From: Neisseria macacae ATCC 33926
GTDB taxonomy: Bacteria; Pseudomonadota; Gammaproteobacteria; Burkholderiales; Neisseriaceae
NCBI RefSeq assembly: GCF_022749495.1
Contig: NZ_CP094241.1
Coordinates: 2,046,001-2,110,000, forward strand
Length of the DNA: 64,000 nt
Reading direction: 5' to 3'
A program made the translations under genes and the position numbers. Under the pieces are notes generated by a model. The model did not search any database and had not been told where the DNA came from. It was given only the letters and a program-made list of their open reading frames with translations. Below are positions 17,095 through 25,017 of the stretch, piece by piece (positions within the stretch are counted from its first letter, which is position 1; every line of letters starts with the position of its first letter).

Positions 17095-17116
17095 CAATAA
17101 CAATTATCGTTTATTT
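17095..17116 (-). promoter_or_regulatory. Possible Fur box upstream of fetB
   Basis: The stretch around AATAACAATTATCGTTTATT is AT-rich and partly matches the Fur consensus built from GATAAT units. It lies about 130 bp upstream of fetB, whose homologue is iron-regulated. The match is imperfect. Confidence 0.4.
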
Positions 17117-17186
17117 TATTAGATATAAAAGAGGCTGTCCATCGGTCTTTAAATGCGGTTGTCGGTCATCTCCCCGCCATCATTCA

Positions 17187-17645
17187 TCAAACAACCAATC
17201 CCAACCTTTTCCCCAATGCCAAAATCGCCCTTTTGTTCGACGGGGAGAACACCTTTTCCGCCGCTTCTTCAATACTGAACCATCCGTAAGCGACGTGTTC
17301 GTCGGGCTGCAAAACAATAGCCGCATCGCGCGGAATTTCGGCGGAAAAGATGTGTTCGCGGTTTTCGAACACGCCTTTGGGATAGCGGTGCCGCCAGTGG
17401 TGGTAGATTTCGTAAACCGTGCTGTCGTGCCAGTTGCAGAGCTGCCCGTCCGCAAGGCGGATGCCGGTTTCCTCCCAAACTTCGCGTTTGGCGGTTGCCT
17501 CTATGGTTTCGTCCGGCTCGATGCTGCCGGTTACCGACTGCCAAAAACCTGGCGGCGAAGTGCGTTCGATTAAAAGGATATTGCCGTCTGCATCATGCAG
17601 GATAACCAGCGCAGACACGGGATACTTCAAGGGCTTTGCCATCAA
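17187..17645 (-). CDS. nudB: Dihydroneopterin triphosphate diphosphatase (NUDIX)
   Basis: A 152-aa NUDIX hydrolase that removes pyrophosphate from dihydroneopterin triphosphate in folate synthesis. The Nudix box is GSIEPDETIEATAKREVWEETGI (about residues 41-63, GX5EX7REUXEEXGU), split here only by length. N-terminal KYPVSALVILHD and the SPPGFWQSVTG stretch match NudB. Its start overlaps the stop of the upstream mechanosensitive channel gene (TGATGG), so the two are translationally coupled. ATG at 17640-17642 is an alternative start. Confidence 0.92.
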   Translation of the reverse strand: MMAKPLKYPVSALVILHDADGNILLIERTSPPGFWQSVTGSIEPDETIEATAKREVWEETGIRLADGQLCNWHDSTVYEIYHHWRHRYPKGVFENREHIFSAEIPRDAAIVLQPDEHVAYGWFSIEEAAEKVFSPSNKRAILALGKRLGLVV

Positions 17646-19021
17646 TCGTCTCCGCCGGAATCCATCGCGGGATCGGATTTGGTATCGCTGCGCGCCTGCA
17701 TTCCCGCCTTAATCATGGCGATGCTGCTCGGTGCCTGACTTTCGTTCAAGATGCGGACTTCGCGCTGCGGATAAGGGAATTCGATGCCATGTTCGTTAAA
17801 CTGCCGCCAAATATCCAGAAAAATTGCCGATTGCAGCGCGGCAAAACCGTTTTCCGGGTCTTTCACCCAATACGTCGCGCGCAAATCGATACCGTTGTCG
17901 CCGAAATTGGTCACCACCGCCAAAGGCGCGGGATTATTGGAAACACGCGGCTGCGCGGCGGCTGCGCTTTTGATGATGTCGAGCGCCTTAATCAAATCGG
18001 AATGATAGGCAACCTGTATATTGAACGCCTGCTGCAATTCACGGCTGGTGTAGGATTCGTTGATCACCATCGAGGTAACGAACGTCTCGTTCGGAATCAG
18101 CGCCTCCGTACCATTTGCATTGCGCAGCACAACAAAACGTGAGGTGATTTTGGTAACATAACCGGTAAAGTTGTTGACCGTCAGACGGTCGTTCATGCGG
18201 ATGGAGCGGTCGCCTAAAATGATAAAACCGGAAATATAGTTGCTCGCCACTTTTTGCAGGCCGAAACCGATACCGACACCCAACGCACCGCCGAACACCG
18301 ACAATACCGTCAAATCAATCCCCACCAGCGGCAACGCAATCAATACCGCCAACACCATCATCACCGTTTTGACGACTTTGGACAAAATCATGCTCAGATT
18401 GGTATCCAAGCTACTCTTCTCCAAATGTCCGCCGATAACTCGAGCCAGCCATGACGCGCCTATCATCAGGAGGCCGACCCACAAAATCCCGTTCAGAATC
18501 GTCAGCAGGCTGAGCCTGCCCGAACCAACCGAGAAACTGATGCCGTCCAGCACCTCCAAAATCTTATCGTCCAAACCCGACAGCCAAAGCACGAACCCTA
18601 TCCACAAAACCATGGATACCGCCCGTTCCAGCCAGTCGGTCAGTTTGTTTTGCGGCAAAGCGGCATGAACCACCGCCACGCTGACCCGAATCAGAATCAT
18701 CCAGCGCGCCGCCAAAATCAGCAGATGCAGCCATACCGCGCGAAATTCCGTCAGATTGCAGACAAACAAAGCCGCCGCGCCGAAAATCATCATCAGCACC
18801 GGCCACAAAATCCTTCTGCCGATATGCCGCAAAAGCGCGAAGCTGCCGTGTTCTGAGAAGAAATAACGGTCGTTGAGGCGGTTTGACAGCCAAAACGCCG
18901 CCACCATCAGCATCAAGACACCGACCAGCTCTATCCAGCCCGAAACCTGTCCGAAGTTGCGCTCCACCAAGCTCGATGTAAACGCCTGACGCGCAAACAA
19001 ATCATGCAAAATACTGTCCAT
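17642..19021 (-). CDS. MscS-family small-conductance mechanosensitive channel
   Basis: A 459-aa inner-membrane channel that opens on osmotic downshock. It has about five or six predicted membrane segments in the first 220 residues (for example LVGVLMLMVAAFWLSN). The MscS pore helix region follows, with VLSVFGGALGVGIGFGLQKVASNYISGFIIL (Gly/Ala-packed TM3), then the beta domain DRSIRMNDRLTVNNFTGYVTKITSRFVVLRNANGTEALIPNE. It is longer than E. coli MscS (286 aa) because of extra N-terminal helices. It is followed by nudB with an overlap. Confidence 0.92.
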   Translation of the reverse strand: MDSILHDLFARQAFTSSLVERNFGQVSGWIELVGVLMLMVAAFWLSNRLNDRYFFSEHGSFALLRHIGRRILWPVLMMIFGAAALFVCNLTEFRAVWLHLLILAARWMILIRVSVAVVHAALPQNKLTDWLERAVSMVLWIGFVLWLSGLDDKILEVLDGISFSVGSGRLSLLTILNGILWVGLLMIGASWLARVIGGHLEKSSLDTNLSMILSKVVKTVMMVLAVLIALPLVGIDLTVLSVFGGALGVGIGFGLQKVASNYISGFIILGDRSIRMNDRLTVNNFTGYVTKITSRFVVLRNANGTEALIPNETFVTSMVINESYTSRELQQAFNIQVAYHSDLIKALDIIKSAAAAQPRVSNNPAPLAVVTNFGDNGIDLRATYWVKDPENGFAALQSAIFLDIWRQFNEHGIEFPYPQREVRILNESQAPSSIAMIKAGMQARSDTKSDPAMDSGGDD

Positions 19022-19222
19022 CCGCCCTGTTTTTTATTAAAAATCAAAGCTGAGATTATATAGCAGCCATTAAATTCCGCCACATCCATTTACCCCCGAG
19101 GTCGTCTGAAAAACATCGCGGCTTCCAATCAAGTATGAACCATTCCGCAGCCCTACCCTCCCTGACACCAAACAAATTCAAAGCCGCTTCAAGCAGATAG
19201 CCGAAACCGTCCGGCTTTACCC

Positions 19223-19251
19223 TTGCCAAAGCCGTGCAAGAAAACTATAAT
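19223..19251 (+). promoter_or_regulatory. Sigma-70 promoter for tRNA-Pro
   Basis: TTGCCA (19223-19228), a 17-bp spacer and a consensus TATAAT (19246-19251), 16 bp before the tRNA. Confidence 0.85.
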
Positions 19252-19267
19252 CCCAAACTTCTCGAGT

Positions 19268-19344
19268 CGGAGTGTGGCGCAGTCTGGTAGCGCACTTGCA
19301 TGGGGTGCAAGGGGTCGAAGGTTCGAATCCTTTCACTCCGACCA
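19268..19344 (+). tRNA. tRNA-Pro (GGG)
   Basis: A 77-nt cloverleaf including CCA. The acceptor CGGAGTG/CACTCCG starts with the C typical of bacterial tRNA-Pro, and the loop ATGGGGT reads GGG. Confidence 0.95.
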
Positions 19345-19351
19345 AAAATTC

Positions 19352-19386
19352 AACAGCCCGGTCATTTTTGACCGGGCTGTTTTTTT
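19352..19386 (+). terminator. Terminator of tRNA-Pro
   Basis: AACAGCCCGGTC pairs with GACCGGGCTGTT, followed by a T tract. Confidence 0.92.
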
Positions 19387-19428
19387 GCCTTGACTGTCTC
19401 AAATCTTATATCTCAAGCGTTTCAATCA

Positions 19429-19475
19429 AAAGGTCGTCTGAAAACCCCGAATCCGAGTTTTCAGACGACCTTTTT
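19429..19475 (-). terminator. Inverted DUS pair, terminator of gpmA
   Basis: AAAGGTCGTCTGAAAACC/GTTTTCAGACGACCTTT stem 15 bp after the gpmA stop on the minus strand, with a T-rich flank. Confidence 0.7.
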
Positions 19476-19489
19476 ATTATCCGCAAAGC

Positions 19490-20173
19490 TTACAGATAGA
19501 ATTTTTCAACCACTTTCAAATTATCATCCAATTTGTACACCAGCGGCTGACCGGTCGGGATTTCCAAGCCCATGATGTCTTCGTCGGAAATGCCTTCGAT
19601 GTGTTTGGCCAATGCGCGCAGGGAGTTGCCGTGGGCGGCGACCAAGACGCGTTTGCCGCTCAGAAGCGCGGGGGCGATTTGGTCTTCCCAGAACGGCAAT
19701 ACGCGCTCCAAAGTGACTTTCAGGTTTTCGCCGTCGGGGATAACATCGGCGGGCAGGTTGGCATAGCGGCGGTCGTTGTGCGCGGAGAACGGGTCTTTCG
19801 GATCGAGCAGCGGCGGCAGGGTGTCGTAGCTGCGGCGCCAGATGTGGACTTGCTCGTCGCCGTATTTTTCGGCGGTTTGTTTTTTGTCCAAACCTTGCAG
19901 TTGGCCGTAGTGGCGTTCGTTCAGCCTCCAGCTTTTGATTTGCGGCACGAACAGTTGGTCGGATTCTTCCAAAACGATGTTGCAGGTTTTAATCGCGCGG
20001 GTCAGGACGGAGGTGAAGGCGATGTCGAACTCGTAACCTTTTTCCTTCAGTTTTTTACCGGCGGCGGCTGCTTCGGCAAGCCCCTGCTCGCTCAGTTTCA
20101 CGTCGCGCCAGCCTGTAAACAGGTTTTTCGCGTTCCATTCGCTTTGTCCGTGACGGATAAATACCAATTCCAT
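19490..20173 (-). CDS. gpmA: 2,3-bisphosphoglycerate-dependent phosphoglycerate mutase
   Basis: A 227-aa glycolytic and gluconeogenic enzyme interconverting 3- and 2-phosphoglycerate. The phosphohistidine motif is VFIRHGQSEWNAKNLFTGW (His near residue 8). The second catalytic part is the LVAAHGNSLRALAKHIEG stretch (His near 180), and RRSYDTLPPLLD is a family signature. It is monocistronic, closed by an inverted DUS pair. Confidence 0.97.
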   Translation of the reverse strand: MELVFIRHGQSEWNAKNLFTGWRDVKLSEQGLAEAAAAGKKLKEKGYEFDIAFTSVLTRAIKTCNIVLEESDQLFVPQIKSWRLNERHYGQLQGLDKKQTAEKYGDEQVHIWRRSYDTLPPLLDPKDPFSAHNDRRYANLPADVIPDGENLKVTLERVLPFWEDQIAPALLSGKRVLVAAHGNSLRALAKHIEGISDEDIMGLEIPTGQPLVYKLDDNLKVVEKFYL

Positions 20174-20338
20174 GTCGTATGCTCCAATTTGAGGTCGGTA
20201 GAAGGGGCTATTTATAACATATTTCGGCTGCTTCTGCAGTCGGGGCGGGGCGATGCTTGTTCTTTATCAAGACTTGCGGCGTATTGCTTTGCCGTCCATT
20301 CCCCCTATCCTTGCAGTCGTAATGCCTCCAAACAAATT

Positions 20339-20386
20339 AAAGGTCGTCTGAAAACCCTGTTTCAAGTTTTCAGACGACCTTTTTCA
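20339..20386 (-). terminator. Inverted DUS pair, terminator of the fumarase gene
   Basis: AAAGGTCGTCTGAAAACC and its inverse form a stem 17 bp behind the fumarase stop, with T run following on the plus strand and A-rich sequence before it. Confidence 0.7.
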
Positions 20387-20402
20387 ACCCGGCATCAAGG
20401 TA

Positions 20403-21926
20403 TTAAGACTCGACGGGGATGATGCCGATTTTTGCCTGCCATTTGCGCGGGGCGGTGGCGTGGATGGATTCGCCTTTGCTGTCCACGGCGACGGTTACAG
20501 GCATGTCTTTGACTTCAAACTCGTAAACTGCTTCCATGCCCAATTCGGGGAACGCCAAGACTTTGGAGGATTTGATGGCTTTTGCCACGAGGTATGCCGC
20601 GCCGCCGACTGCCATGAGGTACACGGCTTTGTTGTCTGCGATGGCTTCGCAGGTGGCTGCGCCGCGCTCGGATTTGCCGATCATGCCCAAGAGGCCGGTT
20701 TGTTCGAGCATTTGGCGGGTGAATTTGTCCATGCGGGTAGCGGTGGTCGGACCTGCGGGACCGACGACTTCGTCGCCGACCGGATCGACGGGGCCGACGT
20801 AGTAAATCAGGCGGTTGGTGAAATCGACGGGCAATTCTTCGCCTTTGTCGAGCATATCAACGAGGCGTTTGTGCGCGGCATCGCGGCCGGTAAGGATTTT
20901 GCCGTTCAGCAGCAATACGTCGCCGGTTTTCCAGCTGGCAACTTCTTCTTTGGTCAGTTTATCGACATCGATGCGTTTGCCGTTGTCGGGGCTGTAAGTC
21001 AAATCGGGCCAGTCTTCAACGCGCGGCGGGGTCAGTTCGACCGGACCGGAGCCGTCCAATTCGAATTCGACGTGGCGGGTGGCGGCGCAGTTCGGAATCA
21101 TGGCAATCGGTTTGGATGCGGCATGAGTCGGGTAATCGAGGATTTTGACGTCCAACACGGTGGTCAGTCCGCCCAAACCTTGTGCACCAATGCCCAACGC
21201 GTTGACTTTTTCAAAGAGTTCGAGGCGCAGGGCTTCGGTGGTGGACAATTCTGCACCTGACGCGGCTTTTTCCTGCAATTCTTGAATGTCGATGTGGCTC
21301 ATCAGGGATTCTTTTGCCATCAGCACGGCTTTTTCGGGCGTACCACCGATACCGATGCCCAAAATGCCGGGAGGACACCAGCCCGCGCCCATGGTCGGGA
21401 TGGTTTTCAATACCCAATCGACGATGTTGTCGGAAGGATTGAGCATGGCGAGCTTGGATTTGTTTTCAGAGCCGCCGCCTTTTGCCGCGCAGGTTACTTC
21501 GACTTTGTCGCCCGGTACGATGCTCATGTGGATGACGGCTGGGGTGTTGTCTTTGGTGTTTTGGCGTTTGCCGGCCGGGTCGGCGAGGACGGACGCGCGC
21601 AGGGTGTTGCCTTCCCAAGTGTAGGCGCGACGCACGCCTTCGTTAACCATCTCTTCCACGCTCATGTCCGCATCCCATTGGACGTTCATACCGACTTTGA
21701 GGAAGACGGTTGCGATACCGGTGTCTTGGCAGATGGGGCGGTTGTTTTCGGCACACATGCGGCTGTTGACCAAAATCTGCGTCATCGCATCTTTGGCGGC
21801 GGGATTTTCTTCCTTCTGCCACGCTTTATAGAGCGCGTCGATGTAGTCTTTCGGATGGTAATAGCTGATGAATTGGAAGGCATCGCAGATACTTTGGATA
21901 AAGTCTTCTTGCTTGATGACGGTCAT
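20403..21926 (-). CDS. Class I fumarate hydratase (iron-sulfur)
   Basis: A 507-aa [4Fe-4S] enzyme converting fumarate and L-malate in the TCA cycle. The alpha part (about 1-280) holds the cluster cysteines: Cys in NNRPICQDTG, Cys in AAKGGGSENKSK..GAGWCPPG, and the Cys of MIPNCAATRHVEF. The beta part follows at about 300-507 (TGDVLLLNGKILTGRDAAHKR). I start at MTVIKQ (21924-21926); an ATG 18 nt upstream is possible. It is divergent from the NADH/flavoprotein operon at 22751, separated by 824 bp with an FNR-like dyad. Confidence 0.94.
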   Translation of the reverse strand: MTVIKQEDFIQSICDAFQFISYYHPKDYIDALYKAWQKEENPAAKDAMTQILVNSRMCAENNRPICQDTGIATVFLKVGMNVQWDADMSVEEMVNEGVRRAYTWEGNTLRASVLADPAGKRQNTKDNTPAVIHMSIVPGDKVEVTCAAKGGGSENKSKLAMLNPSDNIVDWVLKTIPTMGAGWCPPGILGIGIGGTPEKAVLMAKESLMSHIDIQELQEKAASGAELSTTEALRLELFEKVNALGIGAQGLGGLTTVLDVKILDYPTHAASKPIAMIPNCAATRHVEFELDGSGPVELTPPRVEDWPDLTYSPDNGKRIDVDKLTKEEVASWKTGDVLLLNGKILTGRDAAHKRLVDMLDKGEELPVDFTNRLIYYVGPVDPVGDEVVGPAGPTTATRMDKFTRQMLEQTGLLGMIGKSERGAATCEAIADNKAVYLMAVGGAAYLVAKAIKSSKVLAFPELGMEAVYEFEVKDMPVTVAVDSKGESIHATAPRKWQAKIGIIPVES

Positions 21927-22324
21927 GATTGTGTTCCTTTTCATATGGTAGGGAGGGTTTGTTAGCTTTTTTATAGAGGCCGTTTTTCAGACGACCTTAA
22001 TCGGTGTAATAGTGCTGTCAATCTATATGAGGCGACAATATGATTTTTATAATCCATTGATTTTCATAAAACTTAATAACCTATCATTTCACTCGGATGA
22101 TGATAACGGATATTGTCGGCAATATTTACCAGTAGAAATAAAACTACAATTAATCCGTCCACTCAAATTCCAAAGGGTCGTCTGAAAAGGCTGGATTCAC
22201 CGCCGCAATGAATCTTACTAATAACATGAATTTAAAAAGAAACAATTATTTTTCAGACGACCTGTCTTTCTTTTTTCAACCATACACAAATGTAAAAGCC
22301 GTGTCATTCTACCCACGATGATTT

Positions 22325-22367
22325 TTGACGGAAGTCAAACTTAGCCATTTTTCTGAAATTTTATAAC
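22325..22367 (+). promoter_or_regulatory. FNR-like dyad with class II promoter geometry
   Basis: TTGACGGAAGTCAA (22325-22338) is a perfect dyad that differs from the FNR consensus TTGATnnnnATCAA only at the fifth base of each half. A TATAAC -10 candidate at 22362-22367 would place the start near 22374 and the dyad centre near -42, the class II activator position. The predicted leader to the first gene would be about 375 nt. Confidence 0.5.
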
Positions 22368-22622
22368 ACAATTTGCATTTACTTACACTTTGCAAATTTA
22401 TCCAATAAATACATAGATATATGCTTTTATATCAAACATTTAATAATGATATTTACTCGTATTTCAAAACGGTTTTTAGTAATTATTCCTTTATCGTAAG
22501 TTTATTTTATCTTACAAAATAACAAGATGGCACAAAGGTCGTCTGAAAACCGCTGTTTTTTGTTCACAATCCGCCCCCACCCTGCCTTTACGACTCTGCC
22601 ATCATCAAAAAACCCAAATTCT

Positions 22623-22630
22623 GATACACT
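22623..22630 (+). promoter_or_regulatory. Possible extended -10 promoter of the redox operon
   Basis: TGATACACT gives an extended -10 (TG-n-TACACT) about 120 bp before the first gene. No good -35 is seen, which such promoters do not need. Confidence 0.35.
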
Positions 22631-22750
22631 AATAAAAGACAGTCAGACGTTGATTTATAAGACGTTTCCTGAAAAACATCTGCACTTTAAAAGTTTGTAA
22701 TAAAAATACACACATCCGATTTCCTCTATCCCATTCCACAGGACACTACC

Positions 22751-23389
22751 ATGAGTGAAAACTTGTTAACCCTGACCATAGACGGCCACGAGGTCAAGGC
22801 CTCCGCCGACTCGTCAATCATTCAGGCCTATGCCCGTTCCGGCAGCGCGATTACCGCCAACGTCGGCTGTATGGGGCAAGGCGTGTGCGGCTCCTGCCGC
22901 TGCATGATCCGCAAGGAAGGCGAGCGCGAGGTAACGACTGCGTTGGCGTGTGAAACCAAAGTCGAAGAAGGGATGCAGGTCAGCTTCTTGGACTACTTCA
23001 TTCCCGAGCATATCCAATATTACGACGTGAGCGAGGTCGGCGACGGCTGGAACTGGCTGGACGACACCGCCAAAGCCTTCCCCGAAGCGCAACACTGCCG
23101 TCATTGCGGCGGCTGCAACCGCGCCTGCCCCAAAGGCTTGGAAGTGGAAAACGGCGTGGCGCAAGTGGTATCGGGCGATTTCGGCGCGGCTGCGCTGACC
23201 TTCGACCAATGCGTGATGTGCAACCTCTGCACCCTTTCCTGCCCGGAACACATCCGTCCGAACCACTTAGGCTTGTTCGCCCGCCGTATGAAAGCGGCGC
23301 GCACGCTGCGTCCGGTGGATTTGATGCGCCGCCTGCGCGAAATCGACAGCGGCAAAATGAAAGTCGAATTTGAAGAGGAGGCAATGTGA
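22751..23389 (+). CDS. FrdB-like iron-sulfur protein of a soluble NADH/flavoprotein system
   Basis: A 212-aa electron-transfer protein. An N-terminal ferredoxin-like domain carries a [2Fe-2S] motif (Cys40, 46, 49 and 67, in GCMGQGVCGSC and ALAC). The C-terminal domain has two CxxCxxCxxxCP motifs (Cys116/119/122/126 and Cys154/157/160/164). This is the domain order of FrdB/SdhB, but the protein is shorter, and the last motif looks like a [4Fe-4S] rather than a [3Fe-4S] ligand set. It overlaps the next gene by one base (TGATG). I infer that it passes electrons from the NuoF-like subunit to the flavoprotein. There is no membrane segment. Confidence 0.85.
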   Translation: MSENLLTLTIDGHEVKASADSSIIQAYARSGSAITANVGCMGQGVCGSCRCMIRKEGEREVTTALACETKVEEGMQVSFLDYFIPEHIQYYDVSEVGDGWNWLDDTAKAFPEAQHCRHCGGCNRACPKGLEVENGVAQVVSGDFGAAALTFDQCVMCNLCTLSCPEHIRPNHLGLFARRMKAARTLRPVDLMRRLREIDSGKMKVEFEEEAM

Positions 23390-25017
23390 TGGCGAACGAA
23401 ATCCAAGGCATAGACTACGAAACCGCCCTTGCCAACCTGCGCGCTTCCTCATTGGAACTGCGCGGCGACCTGCCGGAAAAAAACGAATTGTTGAGTCAGT
23501 TTCACCCCGACTATCAGGCCAATGCGCGCGTCAAACTGCCCATCGGCCCGAACACGGGCGATTACTGTCATCCTGATTTGGCGAAACTGCTGATCAGTCA
23601 TCCCCTGATTGACGACTATGATTTGTCGGGCGCGGAACACTTGAACACCGACGTATTGGTTATCGGCGGCGGCGGTGCGGGCGCGGCAGCGGCATTGTCT
23701 GCAACCGAAGCAGGCGCGCGCGTGATTATGGCGAACAAGCTGCGTATCGGCGACAGCAATACCGTGATGGCCGAAGGCGGCATTCAGGCGGCAGTCGGCG
23801 CGGAAGACAGCTTGCAGCAGCACTTTGACGACACCATCAAAGGCGGCCACAACGCAGGCAAAAAAGAATTGGTGGCGCAAATGGTTACCGACGCGCCGTC
23901 CGCCATCCGCTGGCTGATCGGCTTGGGCATGACTTTCGACCTTGCCAAAGGTGCGGACAGCAACGGCATGTTGAGCCGCAAGCGTGCAGGCGGTACGACC
24001 GTGCCGCGCATCCTGAGCTACCGCGACTTCACAGGCCTCGAAATGATGCGCGTACTGCGCGAGGCGGTCGAACTCGACGAAAACATCACTCAGCTCAACC
24101 GCCACCCCGCCATCGAATTATTGTCGGACGAACACGGCCGCTGCGTCGGCGCGATTTTGTACGATTTGGAAAAACGCTCTTTGGTATTGGTTCACGCCAA
24201 AGCTGTGGTCTTGGCAACCGGCGGCAGCGGACGGCTGCATTTGCAGGGTTTCGCCACTTCCAACCACTACGGCGCAACCGCCGACGGTTTGGTGATGGCA
24301 TACCGCATCGGCGCGAAACTGCGCGACATCGATTCCTTCCAATACCATCCGACCGGCGTCGCCCATCCGCCGCACTTGGCAGGCGCGCTGATTTCCGAAG
24401 CCGTGCGCTCCGCAGGCACCAAACTGGTCAACGGTTTGGGCGAGCGTTTCGTTGACGAATTGCAACCGCGCGACGTCGTTGCCGCCGCCATTTTGCGCGA
24501 GTGCCGCGAAGGCCGCGGCGTGGTGCGCGACGGACAGGTCGGCGTGTTCCTCGACACCCCGCGCCTGATTGAAAACGATCCTGATGTGTTGAACCGTCTG
24601 GTTACGCTTGGCCACGTTGCCCACAAATGCGGCATCGACCCTGCTGTTGAGCCTGTGATGATCCATCCGACCCTGCACTACCAAAACGGCGGCGTCGAAA
24701 TCAACGGCGACGGCGCGACCTGCGTCGAAGGCCTCTATTGCGCCGGCGAAGTTACCGGCGGCATCCACGGCCGCAACCGCCTGATGGGCAACGCGCTTCT
24801 GGACATCATCAGCTTCGGCCGCCGCGCGGGTAAAGCCGCCGCAGGTTGCGGCCTGCCGCTGAAAAAAGTGCGCGGCGGTGTCGGACACGTCCACGATCTG
24901 CAACGCGAAATGACCCGCGCCGGACTGACCAGCGACATCAAAGCCCCCGTTTTATATCCCGACTACGGCAAATTCGATTTGCGCGAACACGCCGGTTTGC
25001 AGGAGCAACAATCATGA
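23389..25017 (+). CDS. Fumarate reductase-type flavoprotein (soluble, non-covalent FAD predicted)
   Basis: A 542-aa FAD protein of the FrdA/SdhA/NadB superfamily. The dinucleotide motif is VIGGGGAGAAAAL (91-103). The substrate-site residues of fumarate reductases are all present: His320 (YHPTG), Glu337 (ISEAVR), Arg361 (PRDVV, the proton donor), His430 (LHYQNGG) and Arg464 (HGRNRLMGNALLD). The position that holds the FAD-linking His in FrdA and SdhA is Asn124 (GDSNTVMAEGG), so FAD should be non-covalent, which favours fumarate reduction over succinate oxidation. There is no signal peptide. It overlaps both neighbouring genes. The exact substrate is unproven. Confidence 0.85.
   Translation: MANEIQGIDYETALANLRASSLELRGDLPEKNELLSQFHPDYQANARVKLPIGPNTGDYCHPDLAKLLISHPLIDDYDLSGAEHLNTDVLVIGGGGAGAAAALSATEAGARVIMANKLRIGDSNTVMAEGGIQAAVGAEDSLQQHFDDTIKGGHNAGKKELVAQMVTDAPSAIRWLIGLGMTFDLAKGADSNGMLSRKRAGGTTVPRILSYRDFTGLEMMRVLREAVELDENITQLNRHPAIELLSDEHGRCVGAILYDLEKRSLVLVHAKAVVLATGGSGRLHLQGFATSNHYGATADGLVMAYRIGAKLRDIDSFQYHPTGVAHPPHLAGALISEAVRSAGTKLVNGLGERFVDELQPRDVVAAAILRECREGRGVVRDGQVGVFLDTPRLIENDPDVLNRLVTLGHVAHKCGIDPAVEPVMIHPTLHYQNGGVEINGDGATCVEGLYCAGEVTGGIHGRNRLMGNALLDIISFGRRAGKAAAGCGLPLKKVRGGVGHVHDLQREMTRAGLTSDIKAPVLYPDYGKFDLREHAGLQEQQS

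Larger units (their letters stand above)
21927..22750. other. Long AT-rich divergent intergenic region with regulatory sites
   Basis: 824 bp between divergent class I fumarase and the redox operon. It holds single DUS copies near 21988, 22173, 22252 and 22535, the FNR-like dyad at 22325-22338 and two candidate plus-strand promoters. I find no convincing ORF. The length and AT richness fit a regulatory region, or a decayed insertion that I cannot identify. Confidence 0.6.

Noticed and set aside
22751..25017. Reading these genes as ordinary succinate dehydrogenase SdhAB
   Set aside because: No membrane subunits, FAD-linking His absent, and the operon continues into a NuoF-like gene.
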